DNA of 64,000 nucleotides from Alphaproteobacteria bacterium (GTDB lineage Bacteria; Pseudomonadota; Alphaproteobacteria; Caedimonadales; UBA1908): NCBI GenBank assembly GCA_013911655.1, contig JACESU010000002.1, positions 252,901 to 316,900 of the forward strand, read 5' to 3'. Shown piece by piece: positions 37,924 to 46,132 of this stretch (position 1 is its first letter; each line of letters starts with the position of its first letter). The notes under the pieces were generated by a model. It saw only the letters and a program-made list of their open reading frames with translations, ran no database searches and was not told where the DNA came from. The position numbers and the translations under genes were made by a program.

Positions 37924-38889
37924 ATGTCTGAACTTTCCCCTGTAAGCTCATTTTCGGGTGCACCGAGCATTGTTGTGGCGGCCCTTTATCAATTTGTGCG
38001 TCTTGAAGACTATGAAACCTTGCAGCCCAAACTTTTGGACCTGTTGCGCGATCATCAGGTGAAAGGCACTTTGCTTCTGGCCAAAGAAGGCATTAACGGC
38101 ACCGTTGCCGGACAGCGCACTGGGATTGATGCCCTTAAAGCCTTCCTTGAGGCGGATGGACGCTTTACGGGCCTTGAATATAAAGAGTCCTTTTCAAAGG
38201 ACCAGCCGTTTCTGCGGACCAAAGTTCGCCTGAAGAAAGAGATCGTAACCCTAGGGGTCGAGGGTATTGATCCCAACAAAGCCAAAGGTGCGTATGTGGA
38301 CAGCCGTGAATGGGACGCCCTGATTCAAGATCCTGAGGTCGTGGTGATTGATGTGCGCAATGATTACGAAGTGCGCCTTGGAACGTTTAAAAACGCAAAA
38401 AACCCTCATACCGAGACGTTCAGAGCTTTTCCGGACTACGTGAAAGAAACCCTGGATCCCACAAAGCATAAGAAAATTGCCATGTGTTGTACGGGCGGTA
38501 TTCGCTGTGAAAAGGCGTCTGCCTACATGATCCAGCAAGGCTTTGAAGAGGTTTATCACATCAAGGGTGGTATTCTAAAGTATATCGAGGATACAAAGCC
38601 TGAGGAAAGCCTTTGGGAAGGGGAGTGCTTTGTTTTTGATGGTCGTGTAAGCGTGGATCAGGCCCTTTCGCCTGGAAAGTACGAGCTGTGTCATGGGTGC
38701 CGTTTTCCCATTTCAGAAGAAGACCGGACGTCTTCTCGGTTCATTGAAGGGGTCAGCTGCCCTAAGTGCTATGACACAAGGGACGAGAAGAAACGCGCCC
38801 GTGCGTCCGAGCGTCAACGTCAAATCTCCCTTGCCAAGGCGCGTGGTATCTCGCACCTTGGTGAAGATACAAGACCTGCTCGTTCATAA
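37924..38889 (+). CDS. trhO: tRNA uridine(34) hydroxylase TrhO (rhodanese-domain protein)
   Basis: TrhO (YceA family) makes 5-hydroxyuridine at the wobble position of certain tRNAs. The product has an N-terminal acylphosphatase-like domain ([15 protein letters not shown]), a rhodanese domain with the catalytic Cys in [16 protein letters not shown], and a C-terminal Cys-rich segment ([21 protein letters not shown]). I start at the ATG at 37924; a GTG 12 bases earlier is also possible. Length of about 321 residues fits. It lies about 70 bases after ctaG and may be a separate unit. Confidence 0.92.
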   Translation: MSELSPVSSFSGAPSIVVAALYQFVRLEDYETLQPKLLDLLRDHQVKGTLLLAKEGINGTVAGQRTGIDALKAFLEADGRFTGLEYKESFSKDQPFLRTKVRLKKEIVTLGVEGIDPNKAKGAYVDSREWDALIQDPEVVVIDVRNDYEVRLGTFKNAKNPHTETFRAFPDYVKETLDPTKHKKIAMCCTGGIRCEKASAYMIQQGFEEVYHIKGGILKYIEDTKPEESLWEGECFVFDGRVSVDQALSPGKYELCHGCRFPISEEDRTSSRFIEGVSCPKCYDTRDEKKRARASERQRQISLAKARGISHLGEDTRPARS

Positions 38890-38901
38890 CGTCTTCATAC
38901 T

Positions 38902-38927
38902 CAGGGCCCTCTTGGCGGAGGGCCCTG
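38902..38927. terminator. Terminator-like hairpin between trhO and the converging gene
   Basis: A perfect 10-base stem CAGGGCCCTC (38902-38911 with 38918-38927) and 6-base loop lies between the converging genes ending at 38889 and 38935. The following T run is weak. Confidence 0.6.
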
Positions 38928-38934
38928 ATAAGTC

Positions 38935-40068
38935 TTAGAAATCATTGTTTTTGTTTGAACCGACCGTGATGTCATGGACGGGTCGTCTCTGAAAATGTAC
39001 GGAAAAACTTCCAGGTGTGCCAAGAAGAGCAGGGCTACCTTTTGTCACTTCAACCTGGTGAGGATCAGGAGTGCTGGAACAAGGAAGACTAAGAGCACTG
39101 GCTTGTCCATGTAAAGCGGGGCTTCCGACGGTCATGGCAACGGGCTTTTTAGTCGTCTTTTTTTTAAGATGTTCCCCAGAGGAGATCACAGATCCGCTTT
39201 GACTGCCAAGTTTAGGAGAGCGCTCTTCCTTAAATTTTTCCTGCATCGCTTTGATGTCATCGACCTGAAAGGTAGGCGTATTATCCCTAGATCCATTAAT
39301 GGCAATGGGCTGGCTAGGTGTGTAACCTGAGCGCGCAATCGTGACGGCAGCACAAGGTTTGGAGGGGGCAGATGAAGAAAGAGATCCCTCGTTTGGACTG
39401 GTTTTAAGGCCGCGTTCAGGCTTCATCATCAAGGCAAGAGGGCTTGGGGTGACGACGCTCGAGGATAGCATAGGAGATGAACCGCGCGGAGCCGTAACCT
39501 TTCGGCCCTCAGATCTTATTTTCTTGAGTTGCGTAGGGGATGATTCTTTTTGCGAGTCGTGGGAGATGTTCAAAGCCTCTTCATCAAACATAAAAAATTC
39601 TTCTGCCAAAGGATCACGGGATGAGGGACGGTTGATTTCATCCGCAAGACCTTCAAGATAGTAGATCGCATCATCTAGGGATGCCAGTGCTTCTTTGGGC
39701 AGGTGCGCAAAGGGTGAAGAGCTTTTTGATTTGGGTGTCACTTTTACTTTCTCAGAAGATAAAGCAAAAGGCATCGCGCTGCCTTGCCCATCAGATCCAT
39801 CGTCTGTTACCTGTGTTGGCAACATTGACAGCGGAGTGTCATCTTCCTCAAAAAGAAAAAAATCTTGCGATGCGTCTTCTGTTGTCGCAGTAGAAGGTGA
39901 AAACAGGTTCTTTTTTTGCGATGGCTTGGCCACTGGGATTGCTTTTCCTTTCTTTGAACCAAAAGATGAGTCTTCAAAAAAAGAACGGTCACAGTAAGTT
40001 GTGGCATAAGTTACCTGAAAGGCAAGAGCAAGTCCTGTCAGTGTCGAGATCATAAAAAGGGGTTTCAT
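38935..40068 (-). CDS. Secreted low-complexity protein of unknown function
   Basis: The 377-residue product starts at an ATG with TAAGGAGAAACGCTG upstream and has a signal peptide (cleavage near TYA-T). The mature protein is rich in Ser, Pro, Lys and Thr and looks mostly disordered. Acidic patches alternate with basic ones: FFLFEEDDTPLSM and EEFFMFDEEALN resemble each other, as do VTVGSPALHG-type and VTKGSPALLG segments near the end. A short helix (KEALASLDDAIYYLEGLADE) is the only obviously ordered part. No known family. It lies 12 bases past the lpxL stop, so it may be co-transcribed at the end of the lipid A operon. Confidence 0.6.
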   Translation of the reverse strand: MKPLFMISTLTGLALAFQVTYATTYCDRSFFEDSSFGSKKGKAIPVAKPSQKKNLFSPSTATTEDASQDFFLFEEDDTPLSMLPTQVTDDGSDGQGSAMPFALSSEKVKVTPKSKSSSPFAHLPKEALASLDDAIYYLEGLADEINRPSSRDPLAEEFFMFDEEALNISHDSQKESSPTQLKKIRSEGRKVTAPRGSSPMLSSSVVTPSPLALMMKPERGLKTSPNEGSLSSSAPSKPCAAVTIARSGYTPSQPIAINGSRDNTPTFQVDDIKAMQEKFKEERSPKLGSQSGSVISSGEHLKKKTTKKPVAMTVGSPALHGQASALSLPCSSTPDPHQVEVTKGSPALLGTPGSFSVHFQRRPVHDITVGSNKNNDF

Positions 40069-40080
40069 CAGCGTTTCTCC

Positions 40081-40980
40081 TTACTCTTTAGAAGGCCAGC
40101 GGTTGTGCACCCAAAGCCACTGCTCGGGGCGCTCGCGAATCCACGTCTCAAGCGTGGCATTCACGGTTTTCATAATCGCGTAGACTTTTTCTTGGGCTGT
40201 TCCTTCTTGGGGAAGCACCAAAGGGGGATAGTAGGTGACGCGACAATGAATATCATGGAGTCGTTCGACCCTGACAGGGATGATGGGGCAGTCAAACTTC
40301 AAGGCAAGATTCGCGATGGCTTGGGGCGTTTTGGCAGGTCTTCCAAAGAAGGGCACGAGGATCCCCTCGCGTAGTTTTTGGTCAACGAGCATGGAAAGGT
40401 TTCCGCCCTTTTTCATAAGCCCCAGCATTTTACGCGCGCCTTGGGGGCCTTTTGTCACAACGTCCGCTGCAATGCTACCGTGAACTTTTTCGATGAACCA
40501 GGCGATGAGGGGATTGTTGAGGGGACGAAAGACTTGAGAAATGGGCAGCCCTAATTGCAGGGCGGGTAAGGTTGCATATTCCCAATTGGCAAGATGTCCC
40601 AAAAAAAGAAGGGCGGGCTTGCCGTCTGTCTTAAGCCCCTCAATGATGTCTTGCCCAACGACTTCTACGGGAGAAGTTGGTGAAAAGAGGGAAAGCTTGC
40701 GAAGAGAGGGGTATTCTCCAATGGTTCGACCGAGATTTTCCCACATACCCCCAACAGTTTTCTCGATTTGCTCCGGCGACCAATCGGGGAAAACGTTCGC
40801 AAGATTGCGTCTAGCGGTGCGAGAAACCCCAAGAAGGGGGCCAATGGCCCGTGTCAGACGTCCCCCGACCAAGGATGCAAAGCGTAAGGGTAAAAGGAAA
40901 AAGAGTGTGGTCATGAGGGCTGCGCCCACAAATTGAAGAGGGTAGAACACGCCGTACTTAATGGCTTTTTTTAAAGACAT
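40081..40980 (-). CDS. lpxL: Lipid A biosynthesis (Kdo2-lipid IVA) acyltransferase
   Basis: This 299-residue LpxL/HtrB-family enzyme adds a secondary acyl chain to Kdo-lipid IVA at the cytoplasmic side of the inner membrane. An N-terminal membrane segment is followed by the catalytic H-x4-E motif in FLGHLANWEY, the family FRPLNNPLI segment and DQKLREGILVPFFGRPA. The ending ERPEQWLWVHNRWP is characteristic. Its start overlaps the lpxK stop by 10 bases. Whether it transfers laurate (LpxL) or another chain cannot be decided here. Confidence 0.88.
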   Translation of the reverse strand: MSLKKAIKYGVFYPLQFVGAALMTTLFFLLPLRFASLVGGRLTRAIGPLLGVSRTARRNLANVFPDWSPEQIEKTVGGMWENLGRTIGEYPSLRKLSLFSPTSPVEVVGQDIIEGLKTDGKPALLFLGHLANWEYATLPALQLGLPISQVFRPLNNPLIAWFIEKVHGSIAADVVTKGPQGARKMLGLMKKGGNLSMLVDQKLREGILVPFFGRPAKTPQAIANLALKFDCPIIPVRVERLHDIHCRVTYYPPLVLPQEGTAQEKVYAIMKTVNATLETWIRERPEQWLWVHNRWPSKE

Positions 40981-41942
40981 GGAATGTGTGCCTTGTGAAA
41001 AAGATCCTTGAAAAACTGTTTGTCCGTGGACAGGGTCATATGCACGACTTGCACATGTTCTTTAAACCTCTGGGGCAGGCGGACAAAGTCCTTTTGGGTG
41101 GTGACAAGCTGCCCATGAAAATGCTGAGCTTCTTTCAGGAGCTTTTTAAGGTCATTGTCGCTGTAAGGATGGTGGTCGGGGAACCCAAGATACTTGCGTA
41201 CCTGAATACCTTCCCGGTCGAGCATGTTAAAAAACTTTTGGGGTCTGGCAAGGCCCGCGAAGGCAATGGTGGTCTTGTTTTGAAGCGCCATGATGTCTTG
41301 TGTACGGGGCATGACGTGGGCCATGGTGACAGGCAGATAAGGAGAAAACCGTTTCATAAGCCCGTGATTGTCCTTGCCGATGAGGACCAGCGCATGCGCT
41401 TTGGACAAGCCTTCCTCCAAGGATTCGCGCAAGGGGCCTGCGGGGAAGGTATGTTCGTTCCCAAGGCCGCTATAGGCATCAATGACCACGAGGCTCAGGT
41501 CCTTATGGAGAGAAGGATTTTGAAGCCCGTCATCTAAAAGAAGCACTTTGGCGCCGGCGGCAGCGGCCTTTTGAGCAAGAGTAGGCCTGTCAGGTCCGAC
41601 CCATGTAGGCGCGTACTGGGCTAGCAGAAGAGGTTCATCACCGACGTCTAGGAAAGAGTGTTTGTGAGGGTCGACCAAAAGAGAGGATTTCTCAGCGCGT
41701 CCATACCCACGACTGATAATATGTGCGTCTGGTAAAAGAGGAGCTAGAATCTGTGTGAGCGGCGTCTTGCCAGCACCCCCCACGACGAAATTCCCAATGC
41801 ACACCACAGGGACACTTGCGCGCTGAGGTGTAATTTTATCGCGGTGCTTTTTGGCAAAGTACGAATAAACTTTGGCGGCAGGAGCTAAAGTGGAAGTTTG
41901 CCAACCTGGTTCTTCATACCAAAAGGCGGGAGTGCGAATCAT
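40971..41942 (-). CDS. lpxK: Tetraacyldisaccharide 4'-kinase
   Basis: LpxK phosphorylates the 4' position of the lipid A precursor to make lipid IVA. The protein begins MIRTPAFWYEE at the ATG at 41942, which has TAAGGAGGTTTTC upstream and overlaps the waaA stop. It shows the Walker A VGNFVVGGAGKTPLT near residue 55, the Walker B-type DDGLQNPSLHKDLSLVVID, and the FPDHHPYSDNDL motif near the end. The 323-residue length is normal. It belongs to the operon msbA, DUF374, lipoprotein, waaA, lpxK, lpxL. Confidence 0.94.
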   Translation of the reverse strand: MIRTPAFWYEEPGWQTSTLAPAAKVYSYFAKKHRDKITPQRASVPVVCIGNFVVGGAGKTPLTQILAPLLPDAHIISRGYGRAEKSSLLVDPHKHSFLDVGDEPLLLAQYAPTWVGPDRPTLAQKAAAAGAKVLLLDDGLQNPSLHKDLSLVVIDAYSGLGNEHTFPAGPLRESLEEGLSKAHALVLIGKDNHGLMKRFSPYLPVTMAHVMPRTQDIMALQNKTTIAFAGLARPQKFFNMLDREGIQVRKYLGFPDHHPYSDNDLKKLLKEAQHFHGQLVTTQKDFVRLPQRFKEHVQVVHMTLSTDKQFFKDLFHKAHIPCL

Positions 41943-43261
41943 GAAAACCTCCTTAAATAAGGACTGATCTTTTGCCATGTAAGCTCAAAAGATTCTTTTT
42001 GTTCTTGTGCCACATTTTTTGCTTTTTCTATAGCAGCATGGGTTTGTTTATAAGAAGTTAACAACGTTATGATTGTTTCAGCAAGTTCTGTCGGTGATGT
42101 GACCATGTGGGACGCCCTTGCGGCCTCAAAATGACGGGTTAATTCCTCTTGTTTAAACATATAAGGGCCGTGAATCAGGGCGCATCCAATCTGAGCAGGC
42201 TCGATGAGGTTATGTCCACCAATAGGCACAAGGGATCCCCCTAAGAAAACATGGGGAGATAGTCTGAAAAAAAGACCCAGCTCGCCAAGGGTATCCCCAA
42301 GATAAAAATCGGTCGTGGGCGATGGGTCTTCTTGAAGGGAGCGTCTTGCCACAGTCCCATAAGATGAAAGCATCTGACAAAGGTCGTGGGCGCGGTTGGG
42401 ATGGCGCGGAATAATGACGCAGAGCGCGCTTGGGACTTTTTCTTTGATGAGAAGGTGAGCCTTTGCCACAAGGTTTTCTTCACCTTCATGGGTGCTGGCC
42501 GCAACCCAAAGAGGGCGACCTGCCAGTACTTTTTCAAGGCGTTCTTTTTCGAGGGCATCATACGGCAAGGGCGCACTTGCAAACTTGATGTTGCCCGTGG
42601 TCCAAACGTTTGTCATCCCTTGTGTTTTAAAAAAGTTTTCTTGATCTTTGGTTTGGGTCAGGATCATGTCAAAGCAAGAAAGAATTTCTTGAAACGTCCC
42701 TGATACATGTTGCCACCTTTTTTGAGAAGTCTTCGAGACCCGTGCATTCATCAACACCAGGGGGATGTTGTGTTTTTTCGCGGCGAGTAGCGTATTCGGC
42801 CACACTTCCGATTCCATCCAAAGGCCGAGTTCTGGTTTCCAGTAACTAAGAAACTTCTCAATCCATGACGGGACGTCTAAGGGCAAGAATTGATGGACCG
42901 CGCGTGCTGGCAGACGCTGAGCCATAAGACGCGCTGATGTCACAGTTCCCGACGTTGAAAGAATCCAAAGGGTTGGGTCTGCTTCTAAAAGACGCTCGAT
43001 GAGGGGAAGACTTGCAAGGCTTTCTCCGACACTGGCGCCGTGAATCCACACAATGCGGGCACCTTCTGGGCGTGGGATCGTGGGGGCTCCATACCGCTCG
43101 GACAGGCGCTCTGGCATTTCTTTGCCGCGTCTGAGGCGGCTTCTGAAATAGGGGCCGATGCCAAGAGGAACAAGAGTTTCACACGCAAAAGAGTAAGCGT
43201 TTAAAAGCAAAGACACAAACAACCAGTAAACATTAGGACACAGCTTTAGGAGTATCTGCAT
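41939..43261 (-). CDS. waaA: 3-deoxy-D-manno-octulosonic acid (Kdo) transferase
   Basis: WaaA attaches Kdo to lipid IVA, the reaction that precedes the late acylation by LpxL. The 440-residue GT-B glycosyltransferase has an N-terminal membrane anchor, the catalytic Glu in IHGASVGESLA near residue 75, LWMESEVWPNTLLAAK, and the C-terminal donor-binding segment HVFLGGSLVPIGGHNLIEPA. The sequence cannot tell whether it adds one or two Kdo residues. The AAGG before the ATG is very close, so the exact start may lie slightly downstream. Confidence 0.94.
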   Translation of the reverse strand: MQILLKLCPNVYWLFVSLLLNAYSFACETLVPLGIGPYFRSRLRRGKEMPERLSERYGAPTIPRPEGARIVWIHGASVGESLASLPLIERLLEADPTLWILSTSGTVTSARLMAQRLPARAVHQFLPLDVPSWIEKFLSYWKPELGLWMESEVWPNTLLAAKKHNIPLVLMNARVSKTSQKRWQHVSGTFQEILSCFDMILTQTKDQENFFKTQGMTNVWTTGNIKFASAPLPYDALEKERLEKVLAGRPLWVAASTHEGEENLVAKAHLLIKEKVPSALCVIIPRHPNRAHDLCQMLSSYGTVARRSLQEDPSPTTDFYLGDTLGELGLFFRLSPHVFLGGSLVPIGGHNLIEPAQIGCALIHGPYMFKQEELTRHFEAARASHMVTSPTELAETIITLLTSYKQTHAAIEKAKNVAQEQKESFELTWQKISPYLRRFS

Positions 43262-43391
43262 CCTTGGCGGAGGTCAAGAAAACTTTGTTGGGGTCCCCGC
43301 AACTGCCGCCACTGGGAATGTCGCCACAAGACTTGCACGCACATCCTGCAAGAAAACATAGGGAGAGTAGCGCCAAAACACGTTCTTTCAT
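43233..43391 (-). CDS. Small Cys-rich lipoprotein
   Basis: A 52-codon frame starts at the ATG at 43391 with GGAGG five bases upstream. It encodes MKERVLALLSLCFLAGCACK; LAGC is a good lipobox, so the Cys at residue 17 would be lipidated. The mature part is short with CKSCGDIPSGGSCGD. It overlaps the waaA start by 29 bases within the lipid A operon. A role in envelope assembly is possible, as with other tiny lipoproteins, but nothing in the sequence proves it. Confidence 0.5.
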   Translation of the reverse strand: MKERVLALLSLCFLAGCACKSCGDIPSGGSCGDPNKVFLTSAKDADTPKAVS

Positions 43392-43404
43392 CATGCCTCC
43401 GTCT

Positions 43405-44097
43405 TTATTTTTTGATGGGTTCAACACCACACTCAGTATCGCCATAGTCACTAAGCGCTGTCAAACGTTCTTGTAAAAGGGTTTGAAATTTCTCTTTGGC
43501 ATCTGGGGCTTGCCAGTCAGAAAAGCGGATGGGTGCTCCCCAGGCGAGGACCCCCTTAGAAAAGGGAAGTGCCAGCACAAAGCGGTCCCACGAGCCTAAA
43601 ATCTTGCGGCGAGACGTGGCAAAGGTGACGGGAAGCACGTCAAGTCCCGAGAGCTTTGCAATGGTCATGGTGCCTTCGCTGACACTAAAACGGGGGCCTC
43701 TGGGGCCGTCAGGGGTGATGCCGACCACGCCGCCCTTTTTAAGGGTTTTCATAATGATGCGCAGGGCCGCAGTACCCCCCTTGGAGGTGGAGCCGGGAAT
43801 TGTAAAAATGCCGTAGTGCCCCACGGTCTTGGCAATGAGCTGGCCGTCACCGTGGGCGGAGATCAGCATATGAAAGGGCATGGGCCCTTGCCACGCAAAA
43901 CAGGTCATGAGAAGCCTATTATGCCAAAAGCACACAATAAAAGGCTTTTTTTCACGCCAGTAAGCTTCAGGATAGTGCCAATCAATTTTACGCCAGCGGG
44001 ACGTGCGGTAAACAAATCCGATGTAGGCGGCCGCAAGGCATGCACCCAAAGTCGTCACCCAAGGTTTTTTAAGGAGCGCTTTAAAGGACAGGCTCAT
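43405..44097 (-). CDS. DUF374 lysophospholipid acyltransferase-family protein
   Basis: The 230-residue protein has an N-terminal membrane helix, the acyltransferase motif I-like CFWHNRLLMTCFAW, the segment DGQLIAKTVGHYG, and GGVVGITPDGPRGPRF, the hallmark of the DUF374 family. Family members in alphaproteobacteria sit next to waaA and lipid A genes, as here. The substrate is not known from the sequence; transfer of an acyl chain to a lipid A or related precursor is the likely reaction. I start at the ATG at 44097, six bases after GGACG; it overlaps msbA by 17 bases. Confidence 0.82.
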   Translation of the reverse strand: MSLSFKALLKKPWVTTLGACLAAAYIGFVYRTSRWRKIDWHYPEAYWREKKPFIVCFWHNRLLMTCFAWQGPMPFHMLISAHGDGQLIAKTVGHYGIFTIPGSTSKGGTAALRIIMKTLKKGGVVGITPDGPRGPRFSVSEGTMTIAKLSGLDVLPVTFATSRRKILGSWDRFVLALPFSKGVLAWGAPIRFSDWQAPDAKEKFQTLLQERLTALSDYGDTECGVEPIKK

Positions 44098-45886
44098 GAT
44101 CATCGTCCAACGAGTCAGAGGCTTGCTCTGCGCTGAGTTGCGAGGCGCACAGGTGTTTGTAAAGGGGGCTGGTGGTCAAAAGCTCTTCGTGGGTGCCAGA
44201 CGCCACAATGCGCCCATGATCCATGACAAAAATCGTATGAGCGTCTTTGACGGTTGCCAAGCGGTGAGCGATGACGAGTGTCGTGCGCGCATGCATCAGC
44301 TCGTCGAGGGCTTTTTGGACGAGGCGTTCAGACTGAGAATCAAGGGCGGAGGTGGGCTCGTCAAGAAGCAAGACTGGCGCGTTTTTCAAAAGGGCGCGCG
44401 CGATGGACAGACGCTGGCGCTGACCACCGGAAAGTTTGACGCCTTGTTCGCCTACAAGGGTATCGTATCCTTGGGGTAGGGCCATAATAAAGTCGTGGGC
44501 GGCAGCCCCCATGGCGGCTTTTTGGATTTCGTCAAAAGTTGCCTCCTCTGATCCATAGGCAATGTTTGCCCGGATGGTGTCATCAAAGAGGGTGACTTCT
44601 TGGGAAACAAGAGCGATTTGAGTCCGCAGGTCATGCAAGGAAAAATCACGAACGTCTAGATCATCGATCAAAACCCGCCCTTTTAAGACGTCATAAAAGC
44701 GTGGAATGAGGTTGAGAAGAGTTGATTTTCCAGCCCCGCTCGAGCCCACAAAGGCAACTTTTTGGCCGGGACTGACTTGCAGTGTGATGTCCGACAAAGT
44801 CTCGCTGCGCCCATCATAGGCAAAGCTGACTTGGTCAAAGGTGAGATGCCCTTTAAGGGCGCTGTGGGTAAGGGGCGTCTTAGGAGAGGTGATAGAAGGT
44901 GCGTAGTCAAGGACGGCAAAAACCCTGCTGGCGGCACCTAGCTGCTCTTGCAGGTTGCCGTTTAAGGCTGCAAGACGCTTAAGAGGTTCGTAGACCAGTA
45001 AGAGCGCGGCAATAAAGGAAAAGAACGCCCCAGGCGTTTGGGTGCCCTCGATGACTTGCTTGCCGCCATAAAAAATAATGATGGCGGTCGCAAGACCTCC
45101 GAGAAACTCCATAATAGGGTGGGTGGCGGAGCGGATGCGTGAGGCCTTATAAACCTTTTTGAAAATGGCTTCCACAATGCTTTGGATGCGGGTTGCCTCA
45201 TAGGCTTCCATACAATAGGACTTGATGAGACGGATGCCTTGAAAGGCTTGGGTCAAAAGGATTACAAGGCTCGCGGTTTCTTCTTGGATGTTGGTCGAGG
45301 TTTTTCGGATGCGCTTGCCAATACGTGCCACGGGCAAAATCGCCGCTGGCAGGACAAAGAACGCAATCATGGCCAGGGTGAAGTCTTGATAAAACATCAA
45401 AATCACAAAGAAAATAAAGGTGAGCGTATCTTTGAAAACACTAGAAAGTGTGCCCGTCACGGCGTACCGTAGTTTGTCCACGTCGTTGGTAAAGCGCGAC
45501 ACAAGCTCGCCCGAGGGCACGTTATGGAAAAAGCTAAGGTCAGCTTTAATCAGCGCCTTAAAGAGATCATGTTGGATGTTGGCAACGATGCGCTGCCCGA
45601 CATAGTCAAGGCACACGCTGGAAACATAATGTGCGCCTCCTTTTAAGAAAAAAGCCAGCACAATCAAAATCGTCACAGGAAGGAGCATGGTCGCGTCCTT
45701 AGCGATAAAGATATCGTTGACGACGTTTTCAATGAGCTTTGCAGGTCCCACAGAGGCCAGGGACAAGACCAGCATCGCCGCAAAGGCCACAAGCAGCCGT
45801 TTGATGTGGGGTTTTGCATAAACGGTTAGGATACGTTTGACATGGCGCTTAGTGCCGGCATCATTCAAAAGATGAGAAGAATACAA
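44081..45886 (-). CDS. msbA: Lipid A/LPS flippase, ABC transporter MsbA
   Basis: MsbA flips core-lipid A across the inner membrane. The 601-residue half-transporter has six membrane helices (about 30-310) and a nucleotide-binding domain with Walker A VGSSGAGKSTLLN, Q-loop ALVSQEVTLF, signature VKLSGGQRQRLSIARA, and Walker B VLLLDEPTSALD. The final H-loop is LVIAHRLATV. The first gene of the lipid A operon, it appears to start at a TTG (45884-45886), with no clear Shine-Dalgarno; no ATG is available close by. Confidence 0.92.
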   Translation of the reverse strand: MYSSHLLNDAGTKRHVKRILTVYAKPHIKRLLVAFAAMLVLSLASVGPAKLIENVVNDIFIAKDATMLLPVTILIVLAFFLKGGAHYVSSVCLDYVGQRIVANIQHDLFKALIKADLSFFHNVPSGELVSRFTNDVDKLRYAVTGTLSSVFKDTLTFIFFVILMFYQDFTLAMIAFFVLPAAILPVARIGKRIRKTSTNIQEETASLVILLTQAFQGIRLIKSYCMEAYEATRIQSIVEAIFKKVYKASRIRSATHPIMEFLGGLATAIIIFYGGKQVIEGTQTPGAFFSFIAALLLVYEPLKRLAALNGNLQEQLGAASRVFAVLDYAPSITSPKTPLTHSALKGHLTFDQVSFAYDGRSETLSDITLQVSPGQKVAFVGSSGAGKSTLLNLIPRFYDVLKGRVLIDDLDVRDFSLHDLRTQIALVSQEVTLFDDTIRANIAYGSEEATFDEIQKAAMGAAAHDFIMALPQGYDTLVGEQGVKLSGGQRQRLSIARALLKNAPVLLLDEPTSALDSQSERLVQKALDELMHARTTLVIAHRLATVKDAHTIFVMDHGRIVASGTHEELLTTSPLYKHLCASQLSAEQASDSLDDDHEPVL

Positions 45887-45969
45887 TGGGCTAAAACATC
45901 AGAAAGAGACTGATTTTTACATACACGATTTTAGAGGGAAATACAAAGAACTCTTCTAAGTTATAAAAG

Positions 45970-46132
45970 CTATGCAATGGGAACAGGCACTTTTTTCCTG
46001 GTGAGGAGGCGTTTCCTTAGACGTTCAAAGCCACGCACCACGCCCGAGAATTTTAAATAAATAACGGGCGTGGTGTAAAGGGTCAGCATCTGACTTAAGA
46101 TAAGGCCGCCAATGATGGTAATGCCTAAAGGC
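45970..46132 (-). pseudogene. Out-of-frame C-terminal end of the second RND permease
   Basis: Directly after the premature stop of the permease at 46125, another frame continues with [34 protein letters not shown] and a basic tail ending in a TAG at 45970-45972. This is the expected last membrane helix: the intact paralogue next door reads PLGIAIIGGLVTSQLLTLYT at the same place. One extra C (minus strand) in the GGCGCC at 46128-46133 would restore FRRPLG and one continuous frame. Confidence 0.85.
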
